Source: Alphaproteobacteria bacterium
GTDB lineage: Bacteria > Pseudomonadota > Alphaproteobacteria > Reyranellales > Reyranellaceae
DNA length: 64,000 nt
Direction of reading: 5' to 3'
Assembly (NCBI GenBank): GCA_017307275.1
Contig: JAFKFK010000016.1
Span: 85,307-149,306 of the forward strand
The notes beneath the pieces were generated by a model. The model was not told the DNA's origin. It made no database searches and saw nothing but the letters and a program-made list of their open reading frames with translations. A program made the position numbers and the translations under genes. Below are positions 40,868-49,548 of the stretch, piece by piece. Each line of letters opens with the position of its first letter. Position 1 is the stretch's first letter.

Positions 40868-42565
40868 CTAAGGGCTGGGCGGTGTCAGTTTGTAGAGGGC
40901 GTTGCGGATGTCGGCGCTGACATAGACAGCACCGGAGCGGCTCACCGCCACGCCGGTCGGCATCAGCGCCGGCGGTCCGCCGGGGAACGGCGCCAGGCCG
41001 ATATCGAGGTTGGAGGCGATCACTACTTTGTGGCCGTTGGCCGGATCGATGGCGACGACTCGCTTCTGACCGACTTCGGCGACATAGAGCTTGCCGTCCG
41101 GCCCGACATCAATGCCCTCGGGGCCGGCGAGATTGTCGGCCACAACCTTGCGCGCGCCCGTCGCCACGTCGATCTGGGTCACGGCACCGGCTGCGATTTC
41201 GGTGACGTAAATCTGCGTGCCGGCGCCTTGCGCCAGGGCCACCGGGCCGCGCAGCTCCTTCACGATATTCGTGCGCGTCTTGCCGTCGGGACTCACCTTC
41301 ACGAGATTGCCCGTGGCGAGTTCAGCGACGTAGATCGTGCCGTCGGCAGCTTCCAGCGCATCGACCGGGGCCGTGAATTCGCCGAGCGTCGCCACCAGCT
41401 TGCCGGTCTTGCGATCGATCTTCTGCACGGTGTTGGAGAACCAGCTCGAAAGCAGCGTGTGCTTGGGCCCGACCGAGATGCCTGTCGGATAGGAGTGCGT
41501 CTCGCCATGGACGCGCAGCACATCGGTCACCGCACCGGTCGTGCCGTCGACATTGCGATAGCTGAACACGTCGGCGACGTGCACCGTCTCCTTGCTACCT
41601 TCCGTCGTCACCGCGAGATCGGCCGGGATGGCAAGTTTGCCCTCGACGATGGTGCGCCACGATCCGGTCTGCTTGTCGACCATGTAGATGCCGTTGTCGG
41701 TCATCGAGGTCACGAACAGCCGGCCGCGCGAATCGAAGGCGAGGTTGTCGAGACCGGGCTTCATCGACGCCACCAGCCTCTTCGCCTTGCTGGTCAGGCT
41801 GACGCTCCAGATACCGCCAGTGCCCGTGTCGACAACGTAGATATTGTCGCGGTTCTGCGGATCGATGTTGGCGGCCGCCGGGATCTTGAAGCCGGAAGCG
41901 ATCACTTCGGAAGCGCCGGTCTCCAGGTTCACCTTGACGATCTCGCCCTTGAACCAGATCGGCCCATAGAGGAAGCCATCGTCCTTGTGAATCTCGAAGC
42001 CGTTCAGGCCGCCCATCTTCTCGGCGACGCGGCGCAGCTCGTTGCGGGCAAACGGCTTGAAGTCGGGCTTGTCGACGTTCTTGAGGTCGACCTCGTAGAG
42101 TGCGTCGCCCAGGAACACTTCGGTGACGAACAGACGGCCGTCCTTGCCGAAGGCGAGCGAGTTCGGCCCGCTAAGACCTTGCGCGACTTCGATGGTCTTG
42201 CCGTTGGGCTTGCGGATATAGACCTTGCCCAGAAGGAAAGCTGTCCACGCCATCGTGCCGTCGTCGGCGAAGGCGATGTCGTCGGCCATGCCGGTCGGCG
42301 GATCGATGACGCGGTCGACCTCGCCGGAATCCACCTGCACACGATAGATCGTCTGGCCCACCACGGAGCCGGCGAAGAGCTGGTCGTCCTTGTTGAAGGC
42401 GAGGCCATGCACGCCATGGAACCACGAGCCCGGCACCAGGAACTGCTGACTGTACTCCTTGGCCACTGGCGCTGGCTGTGCCGACGGTGCAGCTTGCTGG
42501 GCCAGCGCCGATCCCGCCAGGCCAAACACCAGCGCCGCCGTCGTGACAATGCGGCCCAACTCCAT
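40868..42565 (-). CDS. Secreted SMP-30/NHL-type beta-propeller protein
   Basis: This 565-aa exported protein has a signal peptide (residues 1-22, ending SALAQ). Two propeller-like halves with repeated strands such as GLAFNKDDQLFAGSV, LAFGKDGRLFVTEV, LAFDSRGRLFVTS and GIDVGPDGKLYVAEVG follow, resembling SMP-30/gluconolactonase and Vgb-type lactonases. About 12 repeats may be present. I chose the ATG at 42565 because GGAGGA lies six bases upstream; the open frame continues into the divergent gene. It heads the operon with MBL and SDR genes. The substrate is unknown; a lactonase or ligand-binding role is possible. Confidence 0.85.
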   Translation of the reverse strand: MELGRIVTTAALVFGLAGSALAQQAAPSAQPAPVAKEYSQQFLVPGSWFHGVHGLAFNKDDQLFAGSVVGQTIYRVQVDSGEVDRVIDPPTGMADDIAFADDGTMAWTAFLLGKVYIRKPNGKTIEVAQGLSGPNSLAFGKDGRLFVTEVFLGDALYEVDLKNVDKPDFKPFARNELRRVAEKMGGLNGFEIHKDDGFLYGPIWFKGEIVKVNLETGASEVIASGFKIPAAANIDPQNRDNIYVVDTGTGGIWSVSLTSKAKRLVASMKPGLDNLAFDSRGRLFVTSMTDNGIYMVDKQTGSWRTIVEGKLAIPADLAVTTEGSKETVHVADVFSYRNVDGTTGAVTDVLRVHGETHSYPTGISVGPKHTLLSSWFSNTVQKIDRKTGKLVATLGEFTAPVDALEAADGTIYVAELATGNLVKVSPDGKTRTNIVKELRGPVALAQGAGTQIYVTEIAAGAVTQIDVATGARKVVADNLAGPEGIDVGPDGKLYVAEVGQKRVVAIDPANGHKVVIASNLDIGLAPFPGGPPALMPTGVAVSRSGAVYVSADIRNALYKLTPPSP

Positions 42566-42689
42566 CCCATTTCCTCCGACCGTCTTTATCGCGGCGCGAA
42601 CTTTAGACCGGAGGACAGGTTTTGTAACGCCGAACCCTTCGGCTACCATTGGCAACATCAAGAATGGCGCATTCTGCAGGAGGAAAATC

Positions 42690-43844
42690 ATGGCGGGACC
42701 ACTTTCGGGACTGACGATCGTTGAGCTGGCCGGCATTGGGCCGGCGCCGATGTGTTCGATGATGCTGGGCGACATGGGCGCCGACGTGATCCGCGTGGAT
42801 CGTACCAAAGCGCACGTGATGGACCGTCTCTCCGATCCGAAATTCGCCGTGCACAATCGCAGCCGCCGCTCGGTCTCAGTCGACCTGCAGAAGAAGGAAG
42901 GCGTCGAGGTCGTGCTGCGCCTGATCGAGAAGGCCGATGGCCTCACGGAGCCGTTCCGTCCCGGTGTCGCCGAGCGGCTCGGCCTCGGGCCCGATGTCTG
43001 CCTCAAGCGCAATCCGAAACTGGTCTACGGCCGCATGACCGGCTGGGGCCAGGACGGACCGCTCGCCAAGGCGGCCGGCCACGACATCAACTACATCGCG
43101 CTGACCGGCGCGCTGCACGCGATCGGTGGCAAGGACCGGCCGACGCCGCCGCTCAACCTGGTCGGTGATTTCGGCGGCGGCGGCATGCTGCTGGCCTTCG
43201 GTATGGTGTGCGGCCTGCTCGAAGCACAACGTTCGGGCAAGGGACAGGTGGTCGACGCCGCCATGGTCGACGGTGCTTCCCTTCTGCTGGGCGGCATTTA
43301 TGGCATGGCCGGCGCCGGTCTCTGGAATGACGCCGAGCGCGAGACCAACATGCTCGATGGCGGGGCGCACTTCTACGGCACCTATGCGACCAAGGACGGC
43401 AAACATGTTTGCATCGGCTCGATCGAGCCGCAGTTCTATGAACTGCTCCTCGAGAAGACCGGCCTGAAGGGCGAATCGCTGCCGGCCCAGATGGATCGCA
43501 AGGCCTGGGGCCAGTTCAAGACCCGCCTCGAAGGCATCTTCAAGACCAAGACGCGCGACGAATGGTGCGCGATCATGGAAGGAACCGACATCTGCTTCGC
43601 CCCGGTACTGACCATGAAGGAAGCGCCGAGCCACCCGCACGCCAAGGCACGCGGCGCCTATGTTGACGTCGCGGGCTTCGCGCAACCGGCTGCTGCACCG
43701 CGCTTCTCGCGCACCAAGGAAGGTGTTCGCGGGCCGGCCGCCAAGCGCGGCCAGCACACCGACGAGATCCTGGGCGAGCGCGGCTTCTCGGCCAAGGAGA
43801 TCGGCGAGCTCAAGGCCGCAGGCGTCGTCGGCGCGCAGGCGTAA
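42690..43844 (+). CDS. CaiB/BaiF (class III) CoA transferase family, alpha-methylacyl-CoA racemase-like
   Basis: This 384-aa protein resembles AMACR/MCR racemases more than transferases. The racemase catalytic residues are visible: H131 in GHDINY, D160 in LVGDFGGGG and E246 in GSIEPQFY. A racemase moves the 2-methyl group configuration of acyl-CoA esters so that beta-oxidation can proceed. The ATG at 42690 has AGGAGG nine bases upstream; longer forms have no support. It is divergent from the propeller operon and followed after nine bases by the EI24 gene. Confidence 0.92.
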   Translation: MAGPLSGLTIVELAGIGPAPMCSMMLGDMGADVIRVDRTKAHVMDRLSDPKFAVHNRSRRSVSVDLQKKEGVEVVLRLIEKADGLTEPFRPGVAERLGLGPDVCLKRNPKLVYGRMTGWGQDGPLAKAAGHDINYIALTGALHAIGGKDRPTPPLNLVGDFGGGGMLLAFGMVCGLLEAQRSGKGQVVDAAMVDGASLLLGGIYGMAGAGLWNDAERETNMLDGGAHFYGTYATKDGKHVCIGSIEPQFYELLLEKTGLKGESLPAQMDRKAWGQFKTRLEGIFKTKTRDEWCAIMEGTDICFAPVLTMKEAPSHPHAKARGAYVDVAGFAQPAAAPRFSRTKEGVRGPAAKRGQHTDEILGERGFSAKEIGELKAAGVVGAQA

Positions 43845-43853
43845 CAAAGGCGC

Positions 43854-44549
43854 ATGATCCGCGCCTTCGAACTCGCGGTTCGGCAGCTCAGCGATCCCCG
43901 GCTGCGCAGCATCATCTGGCAGTCACTGGCCTTGTCGCTGGTGCTGCAGGTGGGCATCGGCGTCCTCGCCTGGTGGGCGCTGCAGTCCTTCGCGACCTTC
44001 CAGTGGAGCTGGCTCAACGAGGGCATCCGCTGGTTGGGCGGCGGCGCGGTGATCGTGCTGGCGCTGATGCTCTTTCCCGCGAGCTTCGGCATCGTGATCT
44101 CGATCTTCATGGAGAAGATCGCCGACATCGTGGAAAGCGAGCACTATCCGAAGCTCGGGCCGGCACGGGGCATCCCGGTCTGGACCGGCATCTGGTCGGG
44201 CATCCTGTTCCTGGTGACCCTGATTGTCCTGAACCTGCTGATGCTGCCCTTCTACCTGGTGGCGCTGTTCGTGGCCGGGCTGGGCGCCGTCCTGTTCTAT
44301 GGCGTCAACGGCTGGTTGGCCGGCCGCGAATATTACGAGCAGGTGGCGCTGCGCCGCCGCGACCCGGCCGAGGTACGCGCCTGGCGCAAGGCCAACAGCG
44401 GTACCCTCTGGCTGACCGGCGCGGCCATCGTCTTCCTCGGCACCATCCCGATCCTGAACCTGATCGTGCCGGTCCTCGGGGTCGCGATGATGGTCCACAT
44501 CGCGCAAATGCTGCGGCCACCCCTTAATTTACCGACAAGCCCGCGCTAA
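43854..44549 (+). CDS. EI24-domain membrane protein (CysZ-like)
   Basis: This 231-aa inner-membrane protein has about four to six hydrophobic segments (about 22-45, 58-85, 116-150, 180-215). The pattern and the segment FMEKIADIVE fit the EI24/CysZ family, whose CysZ member is a sulfate channel. No cysteine-pathway genes are nearby, so sulfate transport is only one possibility. It lies between the AMACR-like gene and the lipoprotein gene, each separated by about nine bases. Confidence 0.82.
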   Translation: MIRAFELAVRQLSDPRLRSIIWQSLALSLVLQVGIGVLAWWALQSFATFQWSWLNEGIRWLGGGAVIVLALMLFPASFGIVISIFMEKIADIVESEHYPKLGPARGIPVWTGIWSGILFLVTLIVLNLLMLPFYLVALFVAGLGAVLFYGVNGWLAGREYYEQVALRRRDPAEVRAWRKANSGTLWLTGAAIVFLGTIPILNLIVPVLGVAMMVHIAQMLRPPLNLPTSPR

Positions 44550-44558
44550 AGTGCGGGC

Positions 44559-44948
44559 ATGAAATGGACGACGGGGGCACTGGCATCGATCCTCTTGGTG
44601 GGGGGATGCCAGACAGGCAATCAGCAATATTCGCTTTCCGGCGGCGAGAAGGGCGTCTTCAACTCGCGCAACGCCGGATCACCGATCTCTCAGGATCGCC
44701 TCAAGGGCCTCGATGAAGCCCAGCTTTCGGCGCTGCTGGGGGCGCCGCAGCTCGACCGCAAGGACGGACCGGCACGCGTGCTGCGGTACCAGTCGGACGG
44801 CTGCACCTTGTTCGTCTCGATGTACCAGCGCGATGGGCAACCCTGGCGCGCCGAGTTCGCCGATGCCTACGACACTCAGCTACGTGCGTTGACCCCGCCC
44901 GACCAGTGCGCGGGCTCCATCGCCGCACAGAAGCGCCGCACCGCCTGA
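44559..44948 (+). CDS. Small lipoprotein of unknown function
   Basis: I do not recognise the family of this 129-aa protein. The lipoprotein signal ends LLVGGC, giving Cys17 as the lipid-attachment site. The mature part holds LKGLDEAQLSALLGAP, a segment resembling the structural logic of SmpA/OmlA-like outer-membrane lipoproteins, and a single further Cys pair. It ends the EI24 transcription unit; its stop abuts the convergent hydrolase stop with no bases between (TGATCA). Confidence 0.75.
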   Translation: MKWTTGALASILLVGGCQTGNQQYSLSGGEKGVFNSRNAGSPISQDRLKGLDEAQLSALLGAPQLDRKDGPARVLRYQSDGCTLFVSMYQRDGQPWRAEFADAYDTQLRALTPPDQCAGSIAAQKRRTA

Positions 44949-46019
44949 TCACGGCTGGTTCGAGAACACCCTGTCGAAGAAGTCGGGTAGTTCCACCTGC
45001 AAGCGGGTGAGCAGCGCGCGGCGGTCAAACCCAGGGGGATCGGCAGCCGCATCCCCATCCGGCGTCGGGATCGGCATGCTGGGCGGATCCAAGAAGGCGA
45101 AATGCCCCGCATTGCCGACCTGATGAAAGGCCGTTCGCGGCGTATTGCGGGCAATCCATTCGGCATGGAAACGCGGCACCAGCCAGCGATCCAGCTCTGC
45201 CGCGTAGATCAAGGTCGGGACCTGGATGCCCGCCAGCGACGATGCGGTGAAGGCAACGCCAAACGGCGCCAGCGCAACGGCTGCGCGGACCCTCTTGTCG
45301 ATGGTCGGTGCAATCGATTGCACTGATTGCGACGGGGCTTGGGGCGGCTGAGCCGTCTGCCGCCTCATGCCGCAGAAGATCGGATCAGCGGCGGCATTGT
45401 CTCGGCAATGCTCGGCGATGCGCAGCAGATCGGCCTGGCCACCCACCAGGGCAATTGCCGTGTACCCTCCGGCCGAATGCCCAACCACGCCAATCCGAGG
45501 GCCTTGTGCATCCGTTGCAATACGGTCCCTCCAGACGGGATCGTCGAGCAGGGCATCGATCACCCGCGAGACTTGGGCGGGCCTTTCGATGAAGTAACGG
45601 TCCGGGGGCTTGGACCACAGGGAACGGTCCTGCCAGTTGTCACCCGGATGCCGGAGTGCCGCGACCAGATAGCCCCGCTTTGCGAGCGCTTCCGCCAGGC
45701 TGCTGTGGCCGAGTTCGGACCCACCCGTCCCGTGACTCACGATAATGAGACCCCTGAATTTCTCGTTCGGGGGCGCCTGGATCGCAACAGTCACAGTAAA
45801 GGGACCCATCGCTATGGCCCGGGGCGTTGCCTGCGTCGGGTAGTACAGCGCGACAGGGATGACCTGATCATTTGCCGGCGAAACCGGAACCGTGAATTGC
45901 CGCCAGCCGACCTCGTCGGCCGCCACCCGCGACGGCAACGACAGGCCCATGACCGCGATCACGCCCAGCAGGAGGGATGAAAGCGAGAAGCCGAGTGGCA
46001 TACGCATTGAGAACCCCAT
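44949..46019 (-). CDS. Exported alpha/beta hydrolase (dienelactone hydrolase/PAF-acetylhydrolase-like)
   Basis: This 356-aa secreted hydrolase has a signal peptide (about 1-35). The nucleophile elbow is GHSAGG (about 181-186), an acid lies in AELDRWLVP and His is in NAGHFAF. The IIVSHGTGG oxyanion region is typical of the PAF-acetylhydrolase/chlorophyllase-like group. Five Cys/Pro-rich residues in the 210-250 region may form an insertion lid. An esterase acting in the periplasm is the best description; the substrate is unknown. It follows the small membrane protein on the same strand after 16 bases. Confidence 0.88.
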   Translation of the reverse strand: MGFSMRMPLGFSLSSLLLGVIAVMGLSLPSRVAADEVGWRQFTVPVSPANDQVIPVALYYPTQATPRAIAMGPFTVTVAIQAPPNEKFRGLIIVSHGTGGSELGHSSLAEALAKRGYLVAALRHPGDNWQDRSLWSKPPDRYFIERPAQVSRVIDALLDDPVWRDRIATDAQGPRIGVVGHSAGGYTAIALVGGQADLLRIAEHCRDNAAADPIFCGMRRQTAQPPQAPSQSVQSIAPTIDKRVRAAVALAPFGVAFTASSLAGIQVPTLIYAAELDRWLVPRFHAEWIARNTPRTAFHQVGNAGHFAFLDPPSMPIPTPDGDAAADPPGFDRRALLTRLQVELPDFFDRVFSNQP

Positions 46020-46035
46020 GAAAACACCTCTGATT

Positions 46036-46569
46036 TCAGCCCATGCCGCGCATTTGAAACGTCTGGTCCGTCATCGAAGCGTTGCGCCGCGCACGTACAA
46101 GGATCGCTGCCAGCCAGCCAAGACCAACACCTGCGATGGCGCCGCCAATGCCCGCAGATAGGGCAACCCATAGCGGGTCGCCGCGCAGGGCCGGCAGGAC
46201 ACCGAACAGCACGCCAAGCGCATAGCGCACGAAGAAAACCGACAGCCCGAAGACGAGACCGAACCAACCGCCGGCGAGTTCCAGGCGACCTTCCGGCAGG
46301 AGGCGCACCGCGCGGCGGCGGCCCAAGGCGTATCCGGGACCAAAGGCAAGAAGCAGGACCGCCAGCCAGCTCGCGAGAGCCAACGTCGGCGACCCCGACT
46401 GCGCCACACCCGTCAGGCTGACGCCCAGTCCGATCAAGGGCAGCAGGGCGGGACGCCAAATCGGGACGACCCGCGACCTGAGGCCGGACAAGCCCAGCCA
46501 CAGGAGAAGCAGCAGGAGCGGCCAGACCCAGACCGGTGTCTGGGCGACGATTTGAAAGAGAGACGGCAA
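46036..46569 (-). CDS. Small multi-span membrane protein (DUF6622-like)
   Basis: This 177-aa protein has five predicted membrane helices (about 12-28, 40-56, 64-82, 100-120, 134-156). From memory it resembles DUF6622-type proteins; I can name no function. The short basic C-terminus is cytoplasmic or periplasmic by charge. It is divergent from the membrane-bound LytTR regulator, with 125 bases between starts, and may be its membrane partner or target. It is probably co-transcribed with the exported hydrolase. Confidence 0.78.
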   Translation of the reverse strand: MPSLFQIVAQTPVWVWPLLLLLLWLGLSGLRSRVVPIWRPALLPLIGLGVSLTGVAQSGSPTLALASWLAVLLLAFGPGYALGRRRAVRLLPEGRLELAGGWFGLVFGLSVFFVRYALGVLFGVLPALRGDPLWVALSAGIGGAIAGVGLGWLAAILVRARRNASMTDQTFQMRGMG

Positions 46570-46694
46570 GAAGACTCCTTGGGACCGTAGCGATCGCGGA
46601 TGCCGTCAAGATCGATGCAACCCCGGCCCACCACCACGAACCTTTCGCGGATGGACTGGCTTTTTCGCGAGCTGACGGCGATCATCATTTCGCG

Positions 46695-47495
46695 ATGCGT
46701 GAAATCACCGGCTGGAAACTGCTGCTCCTACACGTGCCGTGGGTGCTCGGGTTCGCCATCGTCATGGCCGTCATCGGACCCTTCGGCAGCTACCTGTCGA
46801 TGGGATTTCCCGTCCGGCTGTTCTTCTTCACGTCGACGGCGATAGTCTTCTGGCTACAAGTCATCCTGTACGCGCACCTGCTGCGCAGTTTCGAACCGAC
46901 CAGCCAGTGGCCTGTTGCGGCCCGCATGGCGGCCGCCGGCCTCGTCGCCTCGGTACCGGGCACCGCCGTTGTCATGATCCTGGTGGGTTGGCTGGTCCGG
47001 CCGATTCCGTTCTCTTTCGTGCCCGAGATCCTCGCCGAGAATGCGATCCTGGCCATGGTCGTCTCGGTTCTGGTCGGGCTTTTCATCGAGCGCCGCCGGC
47101 ACGTCGACGCCGACAGCGAGCGGGCCCGTATTGCCGCGGCCCCGACCGCGCCCGCACAGGCTGCCCAGGCGACCGCCGCGCCCGACTTCTTCCGCCGTGT
47201 GCCACCCGCCCTCGGCCGCGATCTGTTGGCGCTGGAGATGGAGGATCATTACCTCCGTATTCACACGGCACTCGGCAGCGACCTGATCCTGCTGCGGCTG
47301 CGGGATGCGTTGACCGAGCTTGGGCCGGCGCACGGCCGCCAGGTTCATCGGTCCTGGTGGGTCGCCGAAGGCGCCGTCGCCTCGGTCGATCGAGAGGCCG
47401 GACGGTCGATCCTGGTGCTGCGCAATGGGCTGCGCGTGCCCGTAAGCAAAACCTATCGCGAGCAGGTCAGGGAAGCAGGCTGGCTTCCGGCGTGA
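46695..47495 (+). CDS. Membrane-bound LytTR-domain transcriptional regulator
   Basis: This 266-aa regulator has four predicted N-terminal helices (about 8-25, 33-55, 77-97, 110-132), an Ala/Pro-rich linker and a C-terminal LytTR DNA-binding domain (about 165-262) with the typical HYLRIHTALGSDLILLR, HRSWWV and LRNGLRVPVSK pieces. There is no receiver domain, so signalling is probably direct through the membrane part. I chose the ATG at 46695; the frame is open further upstream into the divergent gene without homology. It is divergent from the small membrane protein gene. Confidence 0.87.
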   Translation: MREITGWKLLLLHVPWVLGFAIVMAVIGPFGSYLSMGFPVRLFFFTSTAIVFWLQVILYAHLLRSFEPTSQWPVAARMAAAGLVASVPGTAVVMILVGWLVRPIPFSFVPEILAENAILAMVVSVLVGLFIERRRHVDADSERARIAAAPTAPAQAAQATAAPDFFRRVPPALGRDLLALEMEDHYLRIHTALGSDLILLRLRDALTELGPAHGRQVHRSWWVAEGAVASVDREAGRSILVLRNGLRVPVSKTYREQVREAGWLPA

Positions 47496-47517
47496 TGCGC
47501 CCGCTCACGCGCGAGCC

Positions 47518-48561
47518 TTACCGGCCGCCGCGATCCTCGCGCCACAGGTCGAGCTTCTCCTGAACCGGACGGTCGGAGAAGGAGAACAGCACTGCGTCGC
47601 TATCGGCGCGATGCTCGACCTTGGCCCAGCTCGGCACCACGAAATGGTCGCGCTTCTTCCAGCGCATCACCTTGTCGCCGATCCGGCTCTCGCCTTCGCC
47701 CTCGACCACGGAGAAGACCGTGCCGTCGGTGCTGCGGTATGGCGCGCTGGCGAAGCCCTTGGGCAGGAGCTGCATGAAGGTGCCCATGGTGGCGATCGGG
47801 GCGCCGCCGCTGGCCGGATTGACGTAGCGCAACTTGTAACCATGGCAGGCGTCGGGGGCGCCGGCTTTGGCCAGCCCCTCCAGCGCCTCGCGCGTGCGGG
47901 CATAGGGGTAGTTGAAGATCGGTGACGTCTGACGGGCCGGCTTCCAGTCCACGGGAAGCAGCCCACTGGCGAACTTCGCATCCGACGTGCCGGCCGGCGC
48001 GGTGACGGCCTGCTCGTCCTCGGCACCGTTCTCGGCAAAGCCTGCGTTGAACATCGCGACCATCGGGATGTCGAGGCCGTCGAGCCAGACCATCGGCTTC
48101 GACGAATCGTTGCCGTGATCGTGCCAGGTCCAGGTCGGCGTGATGACGAAGTCGCCTTCGTGCATGATCGTGCGCTCGCCGTCGACGGCGGTGTAAGCGC
48201 CCTCGCCCTCGACGATGAAGCGCAGCGCCGACTGCGTATGACGATGCGACGGCGCCACTTCGCCCGGCAGGATGAGCTGCAGGCCGGCATAGAGTGTCGG
48301 CGTAATGCAGGCGCTGCCCGGCATCGCCGGATTCTCGAGGATCAGCACGCGCCGCACGGCCTCCTTGGCCGTGATCAGCGCGCCCGACTCCATCAGGAAG
48401 GGGCGGACCTTGTCGTAGTCCCAATGCGCGGCCTGATATTTCGGCGCGGGCTGCGGCGGCACGAGCTGGTGCAGCGACTCCCAAAGCGGCGCCATCGAAA
48501 GCCCGCCGATGCGCTCGTAGAAGTCGCGTCGCGCGTTGTTTCGGGTGGCCGGCGCACTCAT
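47518..48561 (-). CDS. Gentisate 1,2-dioxygenase
   Basis: This bicupin Fe(II) ring-cleaving enzyme opens gentisate to maleylpyruvate (347 aa, usual length). The metal-binding histidines of the first cupin are H106 and H108 in PSHRHTQSA and His in WTWHDHG (H147/H149). The N-terminal MAPLWESLH is family-typical. Maleylpyruvate isomerase and fumarylpyruvate hydrolase are not in the window, so the pathway is incomplete here. It follows a glutamine amidotransferase gene after six bases, on the same strand. It could act on another salicylate-like diol. Confidence 0.9.
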   Translation of the reverse strand: MSAPATRNNARRDFYERIGGLSMAPLWESLHQLVPPQPAPKYQAAHWDYDKVRPFLMESGALITAKEAVRRVLILENPAMPGSACITPTLYAGLQLILPGEVAPSHRHTQSALRFIVEGEGAYTAVDGERTIMHEGDFVITPTWTWHDHGNDSSKPMVWLDGLDIPMVAMFNAGFAENGAEDEQAVTAPAGTSDAKFASGLLPVDWKPARQTSPIFNYPYARTREALEGLAKAGAPDACHGYKLRYVNPASGGAPIATMGTFMQLLPKGFASAPYRSTDGTVFSVVEGEGESRIGDKVMRWKKRDHFVVPSWAKVEHRADSDAVLFSFSDRPVQEKLDLWREDRGGR

Positions 48562-48567
48562 GGCGCT

Positions 48568-49398
48568 CTATTCCGCCGCACGCAGCAACGATCCGGCACG
48601 CTCCGCCATGCGCGTACGACAGGCCGCGGCAAAGGCATCGAACAGTTTCATCGAAACCGGGTTCTCCAGCGCCTTGTATTCAGGGTGCCACTGCAGCGCG
48701 AGGGCGAAGGCCTGCGCATCAGGGACGCTCAGAGCTTCGACCTGTCCGTCCTCGCAGCAGATCGCCTCGATCTTCGCACGCGGCGACAACATATCGACGC
48801 CCTGGCCATGCAGCGAATTCACCTTCACGCGGCGCTCGCCCAGCAGGCGGTGCAACATGCCGCCCTCGACGATGTCGATATCGTGCGCCGGTGCGTAGTT
48901 CACATCCATGTCGGGCGACTTGGGCGAGCGATGGTCGCGGCGGCCTTCGACTTCGTGCACGTGCTGATGCAGCGAACCGCCCAGCGCCACGTTCACCTCC
49001 TGCAGGCCGCGGCAGATCGCCAGCAGCGGCACGCCGCGGGCGATCGTGTGCCGGATCAGCGGCAGGGTGGTGGCGTCGCGCGCCGCATCGTGCAGCGTGC
49101 CGTCGCGGCTTTCCTTGCCATAGTGATGAGGCTCGACATTCGACGGGCTGCCGGTCAGCAACACGCCGTCGAGAGCATCGAGCAACCGATCCAAGGCCGG
49201 CAGCAAGCCAGTGCTATCATCGAACTCGGGGCCGATCGCCGGGATCAGCACAGGCAGGGCACCGACGGCGCGGACCGCTGCCTGGACGTATTTCTCGCCC
49301 ACCGTATGGTGCCAGCCGCCGCGACCATTCTCCTTGAGACAGGCGGAAATGCCGACCAAGGGTCGCAGAGTCGGGGGACGCGAAGACGAGCGATTCAT
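48568..49398 (-). CDS. Class I glutamine amidotransferase-like (gamma-glutamyl hydrolase, PuuD-type)
   Basis: This 276-aa peptidase-C26 enzyme has the nucleophile C129 in AICRGLQEVN and the His/Glu pair in LQWHPEYKA (about 248-251). It resembles PuuD, which removes glutamate from gamma-glutamyl-aminobutyrate. The start is the ATG at 49398; the frame opens much further upstream through the divergent gene, without support. It precedes gentisate dioxygenase by six bases, so it may hydrolyse a glutamylated aromatic substrate, as in aniline pathways; this is inference. Confidence 0.88.
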   Translation of the reverse strand: MNRSSSRPPTLRPLVGISACLKENGRGGWHHTVGEKYVQAAVRAVGALPVLIPAIGPEFDDSTGLLPALDRLLDALDGVLLTGSPSNVEPHHYGKESRDGTLHDAARDATTLPLIRHTIARGVPLLAICRGLQEVNVALGGSLHQHVHEVEGRRDHRSPKSPDMDVNYAPAHDIDIVEGGMLHRLLGERRVKVNSLHGQGVDMLSPRAKIEAICCEDGQVEALSVPDAQAFALALQWHPEYKALENPVSMKLFDAFAAACRTRMAERAGSLLRAAE

Positions 49399-49488
49399 AG
49401 TCAGCCGGTGCGTGCAAATAGCGGGAAAAATATCATCGTCGTTACGGGGGTTCTTGGCAATTGCTCGCCCCCTGATCGTGCCCGCATC

Positions 49489-49500
49489 TTGTGCAGTGCA
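49489..49500 (+). promoter_or_regulatory. 12-base sequence repeated from the phaZ promoter
   Basis: TTGTGCAGTGCA here is identical to 28142-28153 in the phaZ promoter. It lies in the 150-base spacer between the divergent glutamine amidotransferase and secB genes, 48 bases before the secB start. It contains the TGC-N3-GCA half-sites. The significance is uncertain. Confidence 0.25.
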
Positions 49501-49548
49501 GCCCTGCATGGTACCGCCGCGCCGCAGCAAACATTGGAAAGAGCGCCC

